Origin: Candidatus Cryosericum septentrionale
GTDB lineage: Bacteria; Caldisericota; Caldisericia; Cryosericales; Cryosericaceae
DNA: 36,469 nt
Direction of reading: 5' to 3'
Assembly: GCF_003570995.1 (NCBI RefSeq)
Contig: NZ_QXIY01000005.1
Location: 7,500-43,968, forward strand
Shown piece after piece: positions 1 through 8,965 of the stretch (position 1 is the stretch's first letter; the number at the start of each line of letters is the position of its first letter). A model generated the notes under the pieces. That model was not told the DNA's origin. It was given only the letters and a program-made list of their open reading frames with translations, and did no database searches. Made by a program: the position numbers and the translations under genes.

Positions 1-239
1 ATATTGATAGTCGGCGCTCCGGCAGCTTGGGCCGTATCGAATGTCGGATACTTCGTGCGTCCCAGATTAATGTAGAGGCTGGTGAAATTGACGCGCCCCA
101 ACAGTAGACCGATCGGGGGCATCAGGATGTCATTGACAAAAGACGTGATGACCTTGCCGACCGCGCCGCCGATGATGACACCGACAGCCAGGTCGATCAT
201 GCTACTCCTCACGGCGAACCGCTTGAACTCATTCCACAT
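1..239 (-). CDS. mscL: Large-conductance mechanosensitive channel MscL (N-terminal part)
   Basis: The reverse strand from the ATG at 239-237 encodes [11 protein letters not shown]..., followed by the hallmark MscL first helix with [15 protein letters not shown] and then [12 protein letters not shown]. About 79 residues are visible and the gene runs off the left edge, so the second membrane helix and C-terminal bundle are not seen. MscL is an inner-membrane pore that opens under membrane tension and vents solutes during hypo-osmotic shock. The start is supported by an AGAGGTG ribosome site just upstream on the reverse strand. The gene diverges from nothing visible; the CRISPR array lies upstream of it, separated by a palindromic repeat. 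Identification is very secure from the N-terminal signature. Confidence 0.95.
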   Translation of the reverse strand, partial: MWNEFKRFAVRSSMIDLAVGVIIGGAVGKVITSFVNDILMPPIGLLLGRVNFTSLYINLGRTKYPTFDTAQAAGAPTIN

Positions 240-330
240 GAGTCACCTCTACGTGCAGTATAGCAACTGCTCGTGGTATCGCGAGTCAGTGAGGCGTGCC
301 TAGTAACGTGTCATCCCCGCACGCCAATTC

Positions 331-356
331 GTCATTCCCGCGAAGGCGGGAATCCA
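331..356. repeat. Dispersed palindrome, ATTCCCGC GAAG GCGGGAAT
   Basis: The core at 334-353 is an 8-bp inverted repeat with a GAAG loop, flanked by GTC and CCA. The same kind of element recurs at 8782-8801, 17660-17679 and 17702-17721, so it is a dispersed REP-like family in this genome. It lies between mscL and the leader-distal end of the CRISPR array and might end the array transcript, though no T-run follows on either strand. Confidence 0.75.
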
Positions 357-383
357 TCAGTCGAACTTCCGGTTCTTGAGCCG

Positions 384-1431
384 ACTTCAATTGGGCCGCA
401 GTCTTTCAACCGCGGAAACTAGCGGAGCCGTAAGTAATCGTGGCCGGCGCAGTATCGCTTCAATTGGGCCGCGGTCTTTCAACCGCGGAAACGTACGTGA
501 CAGCCCGAGCCACAGGCACCGGAGCCAGAGCGCTTCAATTGGGCCGCGGTCTTTCAACCGCGGAAACTCCGTATCATGTCGGCGTCTAAAACGGTGATCC
601 CCTTGCTTCAATTGGGCCGCGGTCTTTCAACCGCGGAAACCGGGATCTGGCAAGACGAATGGCGCAGCACCATCGGGCTTCAATTGGGCCGCGGTCTTTC
701 AACCGCGGAAACTTTCGTGACCCATATGGCAGGGTTCCTGATTTGGTCGCTTCAATTGGGCCGCGGTCTTTCAACCGCGGAAACGAGCAAGTCAACGAGG
801 CGGTTGACGTCGTGCTCGGTGCTTCAATTGGGCCGCGGTCTTTCAACCGCGGAAACGAAGCCGGAGAACGCCGAGGCGCGCGCCGCGTTCACGCTTCAAT
901 TGGGCCGCGGTCTTTCAACCGCGGAAACCGCCATTGCGAGTATAGGTGTCAACCGACTGGAACCCGCTTCAATTGGGCCGCGGTCTTTCAACCGCGGAAA
1001 CCTGGAAAATCGAATCAGGGCAATCATGCAGGAAGAGCTTCAATTGGGCCGCGGTCTTTCAACCGCGGAAACATGGGCAGCGGGAAGGAAGCCGATCAAT
1101 GGGGGCAGGCTTCAATTGGGCCGCGGTCTTTCAACCGCGGAAACCTTCGATTGGGTAGCCCTTCTCGTCCAGCTTGCCATCGCTTCAATTGGGCCGCGGT
1201 CTTTCAACCGCGGAAACGTGAAGCGGGCGGGGGTCAAGTACGATGCTCACTAGCTTCAATTGGGCCGCGGTCTTTCAACCGCGGAAACGCCATCCGGCCA
1301 CGTCAGTTGCGCCTTCTCACCCGTGCTTCAATTGGGCCGCGGTCTTTCAACCGCGGAAACCGACCAGCCGTCTTCTTCAGCTTGCCAAACGCCCAGCTTC
1401 AATTGGGCCGCGGTCTTTCAACCGCGGAAAC
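384..1431 (-). CRISPR. CRISPR array, 15 repeats of 36 bp and 14 spacers, type I-G associated
   Basis: Repeats start at 384, 457, 532, 605, 677, 749, 821, 893, 966, 1037, 1109, 1182, 1253, 1325 and 1396. Spacers are 35-39 bp, mostly 36-37. Read on the reverse strand each repeat begins GTTTCCGCGG and ends CCCAATTGAAGC, with a CCGCGG / CCGCGG stem around an 8-nt loop. The ATTGAAGC end is a typical class 1 5-prime handle, so the reverse strand is probably the crRNA strand, the same direction as the cas genes. The repeat at 384 differs from consensus at its first base and at base 17 (G to A), which marks it as the old, leader-distal end. At the other end, where a leader should be, the repeat at 1396-1431 abuts the coding sequence of cas4 directly. 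Transcription therefore probably comes from the cas operon. Confidence 0.98.
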
Positions 1432-1565
1432 TGGGTACCGTCTAACGTATAGACATTGTCGACAAACTCGCCCTGGGCATACTCCAGATACCCAAGGCGA
1501 GGACAATACACATATTCGGTCAGCATGCGGACGGGGAGGAGGTCGGCATCCCGCGGCTCTGCCAT
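1432..1565 (-). pseudogene. Truncated cas4-cas1 fusion gene, N-terminal Cas4 part only
   Basis: An ATG at 1565-1563, one base after the csb2 stop, opens a frame reading MAEPRDADLLPVRMLTEYVY, then CPRLGYLEYAQGEF and VDNVYTLDG. The YCPR segment matches the first iron-sulphur cysteine region of Cas4, as found at the start of the Cas4-Cas1 fusions of type I-G systems. After about 43 codons the sequence changes without interruption into CRISPR repeat (GTTTCC from 1431); the frame stays open through that repeat into the last spacer and stops at 1379-1377. The rest of Cas4, all of Cas1, Cas2 and the leader are missing. What is seen is the junction; the deletion itself is inferred. An assembly join is the main alternative. 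The product, if made, cannot be a working nuclease or integrase. Confidence 0.85.
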
Positions 1566-1566
1566 G

Positions 1567-2991
1567 CTACCCTCGTCCTTTGATTGCGATGAACCTCCCC
1601 ATGCCGTAATGTGCTTCTCCCCCGACGAGAATGGGGCCGGTGACCGGACTGGCGAAGGTGATACGGAAGCCACAGGCGTGACCGACAGGTGAGCGGTCCT
1701 GGCGCACTGCACGGAAGTCGTACCATGGTGTCCTGCGCCCATGGATCAAAGCTGCCGGCAGTACGCCCGCGGTCACGGGGGCGGGAAGTCCCTGGTGACC
1801 AAGTTCGGTCAACAACTGTTCAAGCTCGGTGTCAACAACCCGGCGAGCCTCGGCCGTGCCACGGAGTTTGGTGTGACGCATGGGCAGGAATGGCGTGGCT
1901 GACTCCCAGACCGTCGAGGACCCCAGCGTGGGGATATCGACATCCTGTGGAGCACCGCTACCCAGATAGACGACTGTCAAGTCTTGGTCTCTGCGGTACA
2001 GACGGCGAACAGCCGTCAGGGCATTCAGCGTGTCGGGCTGCATGCCGTCGCGCAGGTACACGAAGATGTGATCCAGCAGACCGTCACCGTCCTCGTCGGA
2101 GGGCAGGACATACATGTGGTGATGACCCTTGACCGGCACGCCCTGGTCGTCCTTGCCCGAGAGCTGAAGCGACGGCGTGGTGTGCTTCTGAATCGCGGCC
2201 TTGTGGAACAGGTCGGCAACCAGCAGGGTGTCTCTGACTGGGGGCAGCACCGGACCGTCGAGGAGAAATGCCCCCAGTTGGGGCATCGTTCCAGGCTGCA
2301 TAGTCGCTGGCGACGGCTGGATGGCGAAGCACGCCTGGTCGCGCGCATAGGAACGCTCGATGGCTCCTGCAGGGAGAGGACGCCGCTCCCGCTGCAAGTC
2401 TGACGTCTCAACCTGCAACTCCTCCAGTGTGCAGGAGGGCTTCGGACACAACACGCGCACGATGCTGGTGTCACCCTCGCGTGCATCGTCACTCAGTGGA
2501 ACACAGTTGATGGCAGCCACGGACCCGTCACTGCGAGCCTTGCCACGAACCCAGCTTTCGCTGCGACCGAGATAGTCGAGACGCGACAGCAAGAGGTCCA
2601 GCGACTGAAGATCGCTCTCAGGAAGGGTCAGGCCAGGCCAATACAATGTGAGAATGTCCGTTGGAGCCACAGCGACAAACGTGTCGAAAATTAACGAAGA
2701 CTTGCTGTGGCCGCGTTCAGGATCATTCCCATAGAGCGCTAGATAATGCCGGACGTGCGCAACTGTCGCAGGCGGCAGATGAACCATGGGGGGCAAGGCA
2801 AAGATGTGACAGAGACGCTCAATTGTGTCAGTATCGACGACGCCCTGCGCCTTGCCCAAGGCAGTGGACACCAGGGCGCGCGCGATGCGCCAAGGCGTCG
2901 GCGGCCATTCGGGCACGCCCTCGTTAGGGCTGTTGCCCCACGGGGTCGCGTGAAAGCGCCCCGCGATAAACTGCAGATCAATGGCAAGCAT
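1567..2991 (-). CDS. csb2: Type I-G Cascade subunit Csb2 (Cas5-Cas6 fusion)
   Basis: The 474-residue protein starts MLAIDLQFIAGRFHATPWG and continues EGVPEWPPTPWR, the typical opening of Csb2 (Cas5u6u, GSU0054 family). In this family a Cas5-like half caps the 5' handle of the crRNA and a Cas6-like half cleaves the repeat stem; both are RNA-binding RAMP folds. I infer it processes the adjacent array, whose repeats form a CCGCGG stem. It follows csb1 by 6 bp (csb1 stop at 3000-2998, start at 2991-2989) with no clear ribosome site, so translation is probably coupled. One base separates its stop from the cas4 remnant. Length and order match the family; the exact catalytic residues cannot be assigned by eye. 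Confidence 0.9.
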   Translation of the reverse strand: MLAIDLQFIAGRFHATPWGNSPNEGVPEWPPTPWRIARALVSTALGKAQGVVDTDTIERLCHIFALPPMVHLPPATVAHVRHYLALYGNDPERGHSKSSLIFDTFVAVAPTDILTLYWPGLTLPESDLQSLDLLLSRLDYLGRSESWVRGKARSDGSVAAINCVPLSDDAREGDTSIVRVLCPKPSCTLEELQVETSDLQRERRPLPAGAIERSYARDQACFAIQPSPATMQPGTMPQLGAFLLDGPVLPPVRDTLLVADLFHKAAIQKHTTPSLQLSGKDDQGVPVKGHHHMYVLPSDEDGDGLLDHIFVYLRDGMQPDTLNALTAVRRLYRRDQDLTVVYLGSGAPQDVDIPTLGSSTVWESATPFLPMRHTKLRGTAEARRVVDTELEQLLTELGHQGLPAPVTAGVLPAALIHGRRTPWYDFRAVRQDRSPVGHACGFRITFASPVTGPILVGGEAHYGMGRFIAIKGRG

Positions 2992-2997
2992 GTGCGG

Positions 2998-4044
2998 CTA
3001 TTGCACTGACGATTCGTCAGGCGGCTGCTGGTCTGTTTCGCCGGCGGCTTCCTTCTTCTTGGCATCCTCCGTCTTCTTCTTGGCTTTCAGCGCCTTGGCG
3101 GATACGGTCAGCCTGGTGACGGGCGGGTCGGCAAACAGCTTCTCGGCGATGCTGCGGGCGATCAGTTCGCGCAGTGCAGCCTCGAGTTCTGCCGCCTGCG
3201 GTATGACAAAGCCGATCGGCGCAGTCACAACAAGGTCACTGGGCACGAGGTCGCAGGCCGTGCGAAGGCGCATGCCGGAGTTCAGCAGGAGCCGGATCTT
3301 GTAGAGCGCCAGTGCCACCAGCAACTCGAACGCCGTGTCGCCCAGTCCGTAGCCGCGCAGCTGCGCAAGGTCCAGGTTGAAGTAGGCAGTGATGCTGCTT
3401 GCCACAAACTCCGTGCGATGGAAGGGGACGTTGCCAAATCCGTTCTTCGTGTTTCCCGAGGGATCGATGACGTCATTCTTGACACCGCCGGAGCTGGCAA
3501 CGCGGACATCACGGGCTTCCACAAACGAGGACAACGCGCGCGGCAGGCGCAGGCGCCCACCTTCGATGTTGGCCATGAACACGCCGTGCAGCAGGGTGTC
3601 AGTATCATGCCCATAGAGAAAACGGGCGAATTTCGGTCGGTCGACGGACTTGTCGCGGGCGTATCCTGTCTCCGCCTTGAGCATCTTCTGCAGGGGTGCC
3701 TCCTTCTCATCGCTGACAAGGAAATACGGGGAGTTCAGGCGATGGGCTTCCTGAAGGGAGGTGGTGTGGTCTCCATCCGGCAGTTCGGCCGCAATGAAGG
3801 GCAAGCCTTTGAGAGGAGCGACGACGTCCTGAGCTGCCGCATCCCAGATGACGCTTTCCAGCCGATTGGCCATGCTCTGGGCCGATTCGACCAGCAGCAT
3901 CTCGGTGCCATCAGCCAACGTATAGGTCGCCGCGCCAATATCGGGAAAACCGGTCGGTTGGAAACGGTCACCCTGGACGGGTTTCAGGCTTGCCTGTATG
4001 AGCACACGCTGTACAGATTCGAGTTGCTTCACGAGAGTTGTCAT
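2998..4044 (-). CDS. csb1: Type I-G Cascade backbone protein Csb1 (Cas7)
   Basis: The 348-residue protein reads MTTLVKQLESVQRVLIQASL, then QPTGFPDIGAATY, a Csb1 (GSU0053, Cas7u) opening, with FHRTEFVASSITAYFNLDLA in the middle. Cas7 subunits polymerise along the crRNA spacer to form the Cascade backbone. The C-terminus is a lysine- and alanine-rich tail (ALKAKKKTEDAKKKEAAGE) that looks disordered. A longer in-frame start exists at 4077, but ATG 4044 is preferred: AAAGGAGGC sits 7 bases upstream, and the ATG overlaps the csx17 stop as ATGA, the usual coupling arrangement. It lies third in the effector operon. Confidence 0.92.
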   Translation of the reverse strand: MTTLVKQLESVQRVLIQASLKPVQGDRFQPTGFPDIGAATYTLADGTEMLLVESAQSMANRLESVIWDAAAQDVVAPLKGLPFIAAELPDGDHTTSLQEAHRLNSPYFLVSDEKEAPLQKMLKAETGYARDKSVDRPKFARFLYGHDTDTLLHGVFMANIEGGRLRLPRALSSFVEARDVRVASSGGVKNDVIDPSGNTKNGFGNVPFHRTEFVASSITAYFNLDLAQLRGYGLGDTAFELLVALALYKIRLLLNSGMRLRTACDLVPSDLVVTAPIGFVIPQAAELEAALRELIARSIAEKLFADPPVTRLTVSAKALKAKKKTEDAKKKEAAGETDQQPPDESSVQ

Positions 4045-6203
4045 ATCGATGCCTCCTTTGAGATTGGGCGCAGACATTGCGCCAGTACGTGATCAACGTT
4101 ATCGACGGGAAACAGGAGTCCGGCATACAGGCGCTGCTGGAGAATCGTGGACACCGGCCACCGGGGGCCGTGATACAGGTCCGCCCTGCCGCCACGCACA
4201 CTGCCGACAGGAACCATCCCTCGTGCCGTGAGGCCGATACGAGCTGCGTTTGCCGCCTCGGTCACGTGGTGACGTTCAAGAGCGGCCAGCATGGGCGCAG
4301 TCGCCTGCAGCGGTGCCATCGTTCCATCTGGCCGGGTGAACTGCGCTTCAGGTGCAAAGAACGGCTTGAGATGGCAATACACCGCCGGCAGGTGTGTGCG
4401 GACCAGAGAACGGCGGTGGGTCACACGCGCACTCCAGAAGACGGACGCGTCGACGAGAGCCAGGGCCGTGATCAGCTCCAAAACGCGCCCAGCGTCGATA
4501 CTGCCGTCGATGAATGCCGCGACGTCGGCCCATGACGCCGCCCAGTCGCTGACGCGTGGGCTGTCAGTGGCTTCCGCGTCCATGATGGAACGCAGCAGCA
4601 ATTCGAGAGCATGCAGAGGATCGTCCACGTTGACGACGTCATGCTTGCCCTCCGGATCCCAGACAAAGCGACCCAGCTTGTCGCGGCCGACGGGCAAGAC
4701 CAACTCACGCAGGAAACAGCGGCGGCAAGTCGCTACCCAGGCAGCAACCGAGAAAGCCAAGGCGTACTCGGCGGAATTGTCATCACAGGCCGTCAGCCAC
4801 TCCGCGCCAAGTGGCCGAATGGGCCTGAACCAGTCGGGCAACCGGCTGCGCGCGATCGTCCGGTGCAGGGAGGCCAGACTGCACAGGATACCCTGCGCGC
4901 GCAACGGGGAGGGCGTATGTGCATATTCCATCACGCCATCTTCGAGGATACGCCGGGCTGAACGGGCGCTTGCAGGGGCATCGTCACCGACAGCTCTCTT
5001 CAGCTGTCTCAGCCAGGGAATCAGTCCCTCGAGGAGAGACGCGTGGACGTTTGCATGAACGCCAAAACGCCCCAACGGGCTGGCTGCGTACATTCGCCCG
5101 TTGCGCATGAGAAAACCGTACCGGACGAACTGCGCGATGTTCTGGTCCACGCCAAGAGATGCGATGGCGATAGAGAACTCGAGCCCCGAGGCAGCCTGAG
5201 AAGCCCCGACGCTGGCGCGCCCTTCTCCAAACAGGTGCCGCAACTCCGCAAGAGATAGAGGATGATTCCAGAGCGGTACCCACAGTTCCCCGCGCGAGGT
5301 CTTGATCGCTTCTTCGCCAGCCGCGGCGGTGTCGTACCCAGCCGCCGATGTCGTGACACTGAATGGAGCCGCTGCCTGGTTGGAGGTGGTGTGCCGGAGC
5401 GACCGTGTTGCCGCACCCGCAAACAGGACTGTCCCCTCCAGCAGCAGGACGTAGTCCCAGGGGTCCACCAGGGAAGGGGCACCAAACCCTGAGGTCAGGT
5501 TTGCTCCTCCCGCCATCCCGGGGGAAAACTGACCAACAGATGCGTCGGCCAGCAGCCCGCTCGCGGACGTCTCAGTCGCACCACCCAGTGCGAACAGCAA
5601 CTGGTCCCTCGTCACGGGGTCGTGGGCATGCTTGGACAGGAGCAGGCTGTCCAGCCGCTGCATGAAGTTGTGTGCGAACTCGAGATGCCCGTCATTGCCG
5701 CCAGTGCCAAGTAGCGGAGGCAATGCGGCATCCGCATCCGTCAACACAAACGCAGCATCCAGCCACTCGAGGCACTCGTCCGGCACGGCATTTCTGAGCT
5801 CACGCATGATAAGCCGAGCCTGAGCCCTGTCTGGTTTCTCATCGATGGCCATGGATTCAAGAATCTGTTGCATGGCGTGTATGGCCATGCCATACGTGGC
5901 GAACCGTGGGTCGTCTGTGTCACGCAGATGGCGCAGGGTTTCTGTCTCAGGAAAGAAGCCGCAGCTGCCGTGCCACGGAGAAACGATCGGCGTCGGCCGG
6001 TACTCCATCAGGAAGAAATTCGCCAGCTCTTCCATGTCGAGTCTGGTCACCAGAACAAGTTCATCGTCTCGCCAGAACGCACGGAGATCCGGCTCCTTCT
6101 GCTGGACCACCAGCCGGATGATGCCGAGCCCTTTGAGGTAGGAAGCAAGAGGCTCCGGCCGGACGCCGTGCAACACCAGTTCGTGCTGTGTCTCAGTCAT
6201 CAT
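4041..6203 (-). CDS. csx17: Type I-G large subunit Csx17 (Cas8u2)
   Basis: The 720-residue protein opens MMTETQHELVLHGVRPEPLA and then SYLKGLGIIRLVVQ, the signature start of Csx17, the Cas8-type large subunit of type I-G systems. Other family-like stretches are PWDYVLLLEGTVLFAGAA and the histidine/glycine segment RYGFLMRNGRMY. By family, it helps recognise the PAM and recruits Cas3. The start is the ATG at 6203 (or the next codon, 6200), with AGAGGTG upstream; it overlaps the cas3 end by about 11 bases. The stop overlaps the csb1 start. Length is normal for the family. An upstream in-frame extension to 6254 lies inside cas3 and is not needed. Confidence 0.9.
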   Translation of the reverse strand: MMTETQHELVLHGVRPEPLASYLKGLGIIRLVVQQKEPDLRAFWRDDELVLVTRLDMEELANFFLMEYRPTPIVSPWHGSCGFFPETETLRHLRDTDDPRFATYGMAIHAMQQILESMAIDEKPDRAQARLIMRELRNAVPDECLEWLDAAFVLTDADAALPPLLGTGGNDGHLEFAHNFMQRLDSLLLSKHAHDPVTRDQLLFALGGATETSASGLLADASVGQFSPGMAGGANLTSGFGAPSLVDPWDYVLLLEGTVLFAGAATRSLRHTTSNQAAAPFSVTTSAAGYDTAAAGEEAIKTSRGELWVPLWNHPLSLAELRHLFGEGRASVGASQAASGLEFSIAIASLGVDQNIAQFVRYGFLMRNGRMYAASPLGRFGVHANVHASLLEGLIPWLRQLKRAVGDDAPASARSARRILEDGVMEYAHTPSPLRAQGILCSLASLHRTIARSRLPDWFRPIRPLGAEWLTACDDNSAEYALAFSVAAWVATCRRCFLRELVLPVGRDKLGRFVWDPEGKHDVVNVDDPLHALELLLRSIMDAEATDSPRVSDWAASWADVAAFIDGSIDAGRVLELITALALVDASVFWSARVTHRRSLVRTHLPAVYCHLKPFFAPEAQFTRPDGTMAPLQATAPMLAALERHHVTEAANAARIGLTARGMVPVGSVRGGRADLYHGPRWPVSTILQQRLYAGLLFPVDNVDHVLAQCLRPISKEASI

Positions 6204-8643
6204 GGTCACCTCTCTGCGGCGATGCCACCTGCTCGGTTGCGCTGGCCCGTTCATCCGCCGCTTTCATCAGCGCCTCCAGGTAAGCCAGGCGGAACGGGCC
6301 CATGGCGGGGTCGTCTCGCAGGCCACACCACTGGTCAGTCCAGCTGCGCGTACCATCTCCTTCCAGCCCCAACCCCGCCGGTGCAAGCGAAAGTGACTGT
6401 GGGGACAGCATTTCGCCACCCAGGGTGACCCCCGGCAACAGGGTCCCGTCGACCACCCCGCGGATTCTCCTGGCGCTGCCTTTCTCCACGTGCTCGCTCG
6501 GCAGAGAGCGGATGCTCCCGCGGATCTTGCCATGGTGGGCAGCCGCCAGGTAGGCGACCAGAAAGGGCTCTCCACGCTCCAGAGCCGCAAGACCGCTGGC
6601 CAGTTCATGACGCATGACGGGCCCTCTGCTCCTGGTCCACCTGTCTGGTGGTGCTTTGGCCCAGATTGTCCCGCTGTGAGCAGCGTCTGTCGCGATCAGG
6701 TTCTGGAAGGCCGGATACGCTTTCCCCCAGTCGTGCAGGCGGGCTGCCCTCATCACGCTGTGGCTGATGTCTACCGGGACAGCCACCCCAAGAGCGGCCA
6801 GGATTGCGGCTTCCTCCGCTTCGACGTCGCCAGTGTGCTCGCCCAGCGACAGCCAGGTGGAACTGGCAGAGGAGGCGTTGGAATTCTGGCTGTCGGGCTG
6901 CTGCGCATTGAGTGCCATAATGTCGACTTCCACTGTAGAGGATGGGTCCCAGCCGGTGCCGGGGTCATACCCTCCCTGGTCGGAGGCAAGCAGAATCTCC
7001 ATGCCGGGATAGACGCGTCTCTCGTCCGTCTCCCTGTTCCATGCACCTGTCAGAGGATCCAGCAGGTACCATGCATGGGTGCGCAGGAAATCGCGCGCTT
7101 CGTCGCCAAGTGGAGCCGGGCACAACTCCGAGTGATCCGGTTCGGGTTGTTCCAACTGGCGCGGAACCTCTGCCGGGACGTGACGCCAGAAGACATAGAT
7201 GTTGCGCTCCTGATCAGCGCGGATGTACCGGGAGACGTCGATGTCGTTGCCCTCCAGGTCCGGCGTCGTGTCAAACAGTCCCAACAAGTCGCGCCGACGC
7301 ACGACGTCGCCATGCGGAGCATCGAGCGGAACACTCTCCAACGCCGCCGGACTCGCGTCCGCATGACTGCCCAGCCAAGCGCGCGCAGTGCTCAGCTGTT
7401 CCTTCTCATACGGTGCAGCTGCCGTATCCGGCACGTCCACCCAGTAGATGCAATGGCTTTCGTCGCACGTGGCCAGCTCACCCGCACGGTTGAACCGTCC
7501 AAAGCGCTGAATCAGGGAAGCCATCGGGGCAAGCTCCGTATACATAAGCTGGCAGGTGATGTCGACCCCGGCCTCCACGACCTGGGTCGTCACCAGGATG
7601 GAACCCGGCACGGCATGCCGGTCGACGGGGGCAAGGACACGCTTCTGAAGAGGCTGCCTCTCCGCAGGTCGGAACCGCGAGTGCAGAAGCTGCACGTCAA
7701 CGCCAGACGCCAAGCGGGACAGCTCGCGGTAGACGCTGACAGCACGTCCGACGGTATTGCAGATGACAATGGTCCGCCCGTTCTTGTGATGTTTGACGAT
7801 ATGCCGGGCCAGCTGGTTGGCATAGGAGGGCTTGTCGTGCGGCGCTGACTTCTGCCGGGCATCGGGGCCGCGGCTTGTCGCCTCGACACGAACACCAGAG
7901 GCAACCAGTTGCTTGGACGCACGGTATCGCTTGGCCAGTGCCCTCGTGGACAGGTCCGCCGGTGTCAGCCGCAGGACGCCGTCGCCCGTGGCGAGCCTCT
8001 CGTACTCTGGCGTGGAGCGATAATCGACAGTGGCCAGCCAGGACAGGTCCGAGGTGGCCGACATCCACAGCGAGTGGACGGGCAGCCATGTGCCCATGGA
8101 GGCGCGGAATGCCTGCAACTGCGTCGAGGAGAGCAGGGAACTTCCCATCAGCTGAATCTCGTCGAAGACCCAGAGACAATCGTTGTTGAGCAGCCCGAAC
8201 TCAAGGGGCCAACGGAACCTGCTCATGGCATAGCCCCGGTTGAGCGCGCGCGAAATGAGCTGGTCCTGCGTGCCGATGACGATGGCTGACTCCTCCGGAT
8301 GGACGTCCCATCGGTGGTTGATGGGATCATCTGCGGTGCCGCCCATGAGCACACTCACGGGGACGTCCATGCCGGCTTTGGCGACCCAGCGCAGCGCACA
8401 GTCCACCGTCTGCTCGACCAGCACGCGCGTGGGCAGACAGTACACCAGGCGGCGCGGAGTAGACGCCTGCTCCTGCAGACGCTTCCACAGCCATGCAACG
8501 ATGACTGCTGCCGTCTTGCCAGCTCCCGTGGGAACTGCCAACAGGGCGGGAAAGTCATGTGTCGTACTCAATGCGTTCTGGTAGGGATAGGGCGGATACC
8601 CTGTTGTCCGCTCAAAGAACTGACCAAAGTCCTGTACTGCCAC
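6193..8643 (-). CDS. cas3: Cas3 helicase-nuclease, type I-G (helicase first, HD domain C-terminal)
   Basis: The 816-residue protein has Walker A PTGAGKT at residues 38-44, DEIQ at 161-164, MSAT shortly after, then VVEAGVDI and QRFGRFNRAG, which together define an SF2 helicase of the Cas3 family. The HD nuclease is at the C-terminus: GEHTGDV, then HDWGK at 637-641, RHE near 679 and AHHGK near 703. This helicase-then-HD order is the one typical of type I-G, opposite to most Cas3. Cas3 is recruited by Cascade after R-loop formation and unwinds and degrades target DNA. The start is GTG at 8643, chosen because AGGAGG lies 5 bases upstream; no better ATG exists. It is the first gene of the operon, and all active-site motifs look intact, so interference should work. 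Confidence 0.95.
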   Translation of the reverse strand: MAVQDFGQFFERTTGYPPYPYQNALSTTHDFPALLAVPTGAGKTAAVIVAWLWKRLQEQASTPRRLVYCLPTRVLVEQTVDCALRWVAKAGMDVPVSVLMGGTADDPINHRWDVHPEESAIVIGTQDQLISRALNRGYAMSRFRWPLEFGLLNNDCLWVFDEIQLMGSSLLSSTQLQAFRASMGTWLPVHSLWMSATSDLSWLATVDYRSTPEYERLATGDGVLRLTPADLSTRALAKRYRASKQLVASGVRVEATSRGPDARQKSAPHDKPSYANQLARHIVKHHKNGRTIVICNTVGRAVSVYRELSRLASGVDVQLLHSRFRPAERQPLQKRVLAPVDRHAVPGSILVTTQVVEAGVDITCQLMYTELAPMASLIQRFGRFNRAGELATCDESHCIYWVDVPDTAAAPYEKEQLSTARAWLGSHADASPAALESVPLDAPHGDVVRRRDLLGLFDTTPDLEGNDIDVSRYIRADQERNIYVFWRHVPAEVPRQLEQPEPDHSELCPAPLGDEARDFLRTHAWYLLDPLTGAWNRETDERRVYPGMEILLASDQGGYDPGTGWDPSSTVEVDIMALNAQQPDSQNSNASSASSTWLSLGEHTGDVEAEEAAILAALGVAVPVDISHSVMRAARLHDWGKAYPAFQNLIATDAAHSGTIWAKAPPDRWTRSRGPVMRHELASGLAALERGEPFLVAYLAAAHHGKIRGSIRSLPSEHVEKGSARRIRGVVDGTLLPGVTLGGEMLSPQSLSLAPAGLGLEGDGTRSWTDQWCGLRDDPAMGPFRLAYLEALMKAADERASATEQVASPQRGDHDD

Positions 8644-8726
8644 ACTGCCTCCTCTGGCTGTCCGGCTTCTTCACGACCTGACAGTCTCAATGCAGGTTGC
8701 AACGCACTCTATTTCGACATGCTAAC

Positions 8727-8757
8727 ATTATCCTATCCAATGACGGAGATGATACAA
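8727..8757 (-). promoter_or_regulatory. Weak candidate promoter of the cas operon
   Basis: On the reverse strand TTGTAT (8757-8752) is followed after 19 bases by GATAAT (8732-8727), about 85 bases before the cas3 start. The spacing is longer than ideal, so this is tentative. If the array has lost its own leader, this promoter would also drive the crRNAs. Confidence 0.3.
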
Positions 8758-8781
8758 GACACTCCTTGCCCTGGCGCATGG

Positions 8782-8878
8782 GTTCCCGCCTTCGCGGGAA
8801 CGACGGACAAAAACCGTTCGATATGTCATTCCAGCGTCTCCGGGAACGACGCAGAACGGCCTTCGCGGGAACGACGGA
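8782..8878. repeat. Cluster of dispersed palindromes between cas3 and ktrB
   Basis: GTTCCCGCCTTCGCGGGAAC at 8782-8801 is a perfect palindromic copy. A degenerate copy (GTCATTCCAGCG then GGGAACGAC) follows at 8825-8850, and a half copy (CCTTCGCGGGAACGACGG) at about 8861-8878. The element is related to those at 331-356 and 17660-17721. Apart from these and the weak cas promoter, the 8644-8965 gap holds nothing recognisable. Confidence 0.7.
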
Positions 8879-8965
8879 AAAAGGCTCACCGGCGAGAGAG
8901 AGCGTTGCATGTGGTTCCTGCAACGGTATACTTCTGCTTGTGAAAAGCCAAGGGAGAACCTGACA

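Noticed and set aside
1145-1395. Similarity between the spacers at 1145-1181 and 1361-1395 (both contain AGCTTGCCA)
   Set aside because: Only nine consecutive shared bases; not enough to claim a common target or a duplication.
576-1609. Long open frames with repeated LQLGRGLSTAET or ASIGPRSFNRGN units
   Set aside because: They are translations of the CRISPR repeats in several frames on both strands, not repeat proteins.
6490-7848. 452-codon forward frame opposite cas3
   Set aside because: It is antisense to a Cas3 with all motifs intact and shows no domain; a high-GC shadow.
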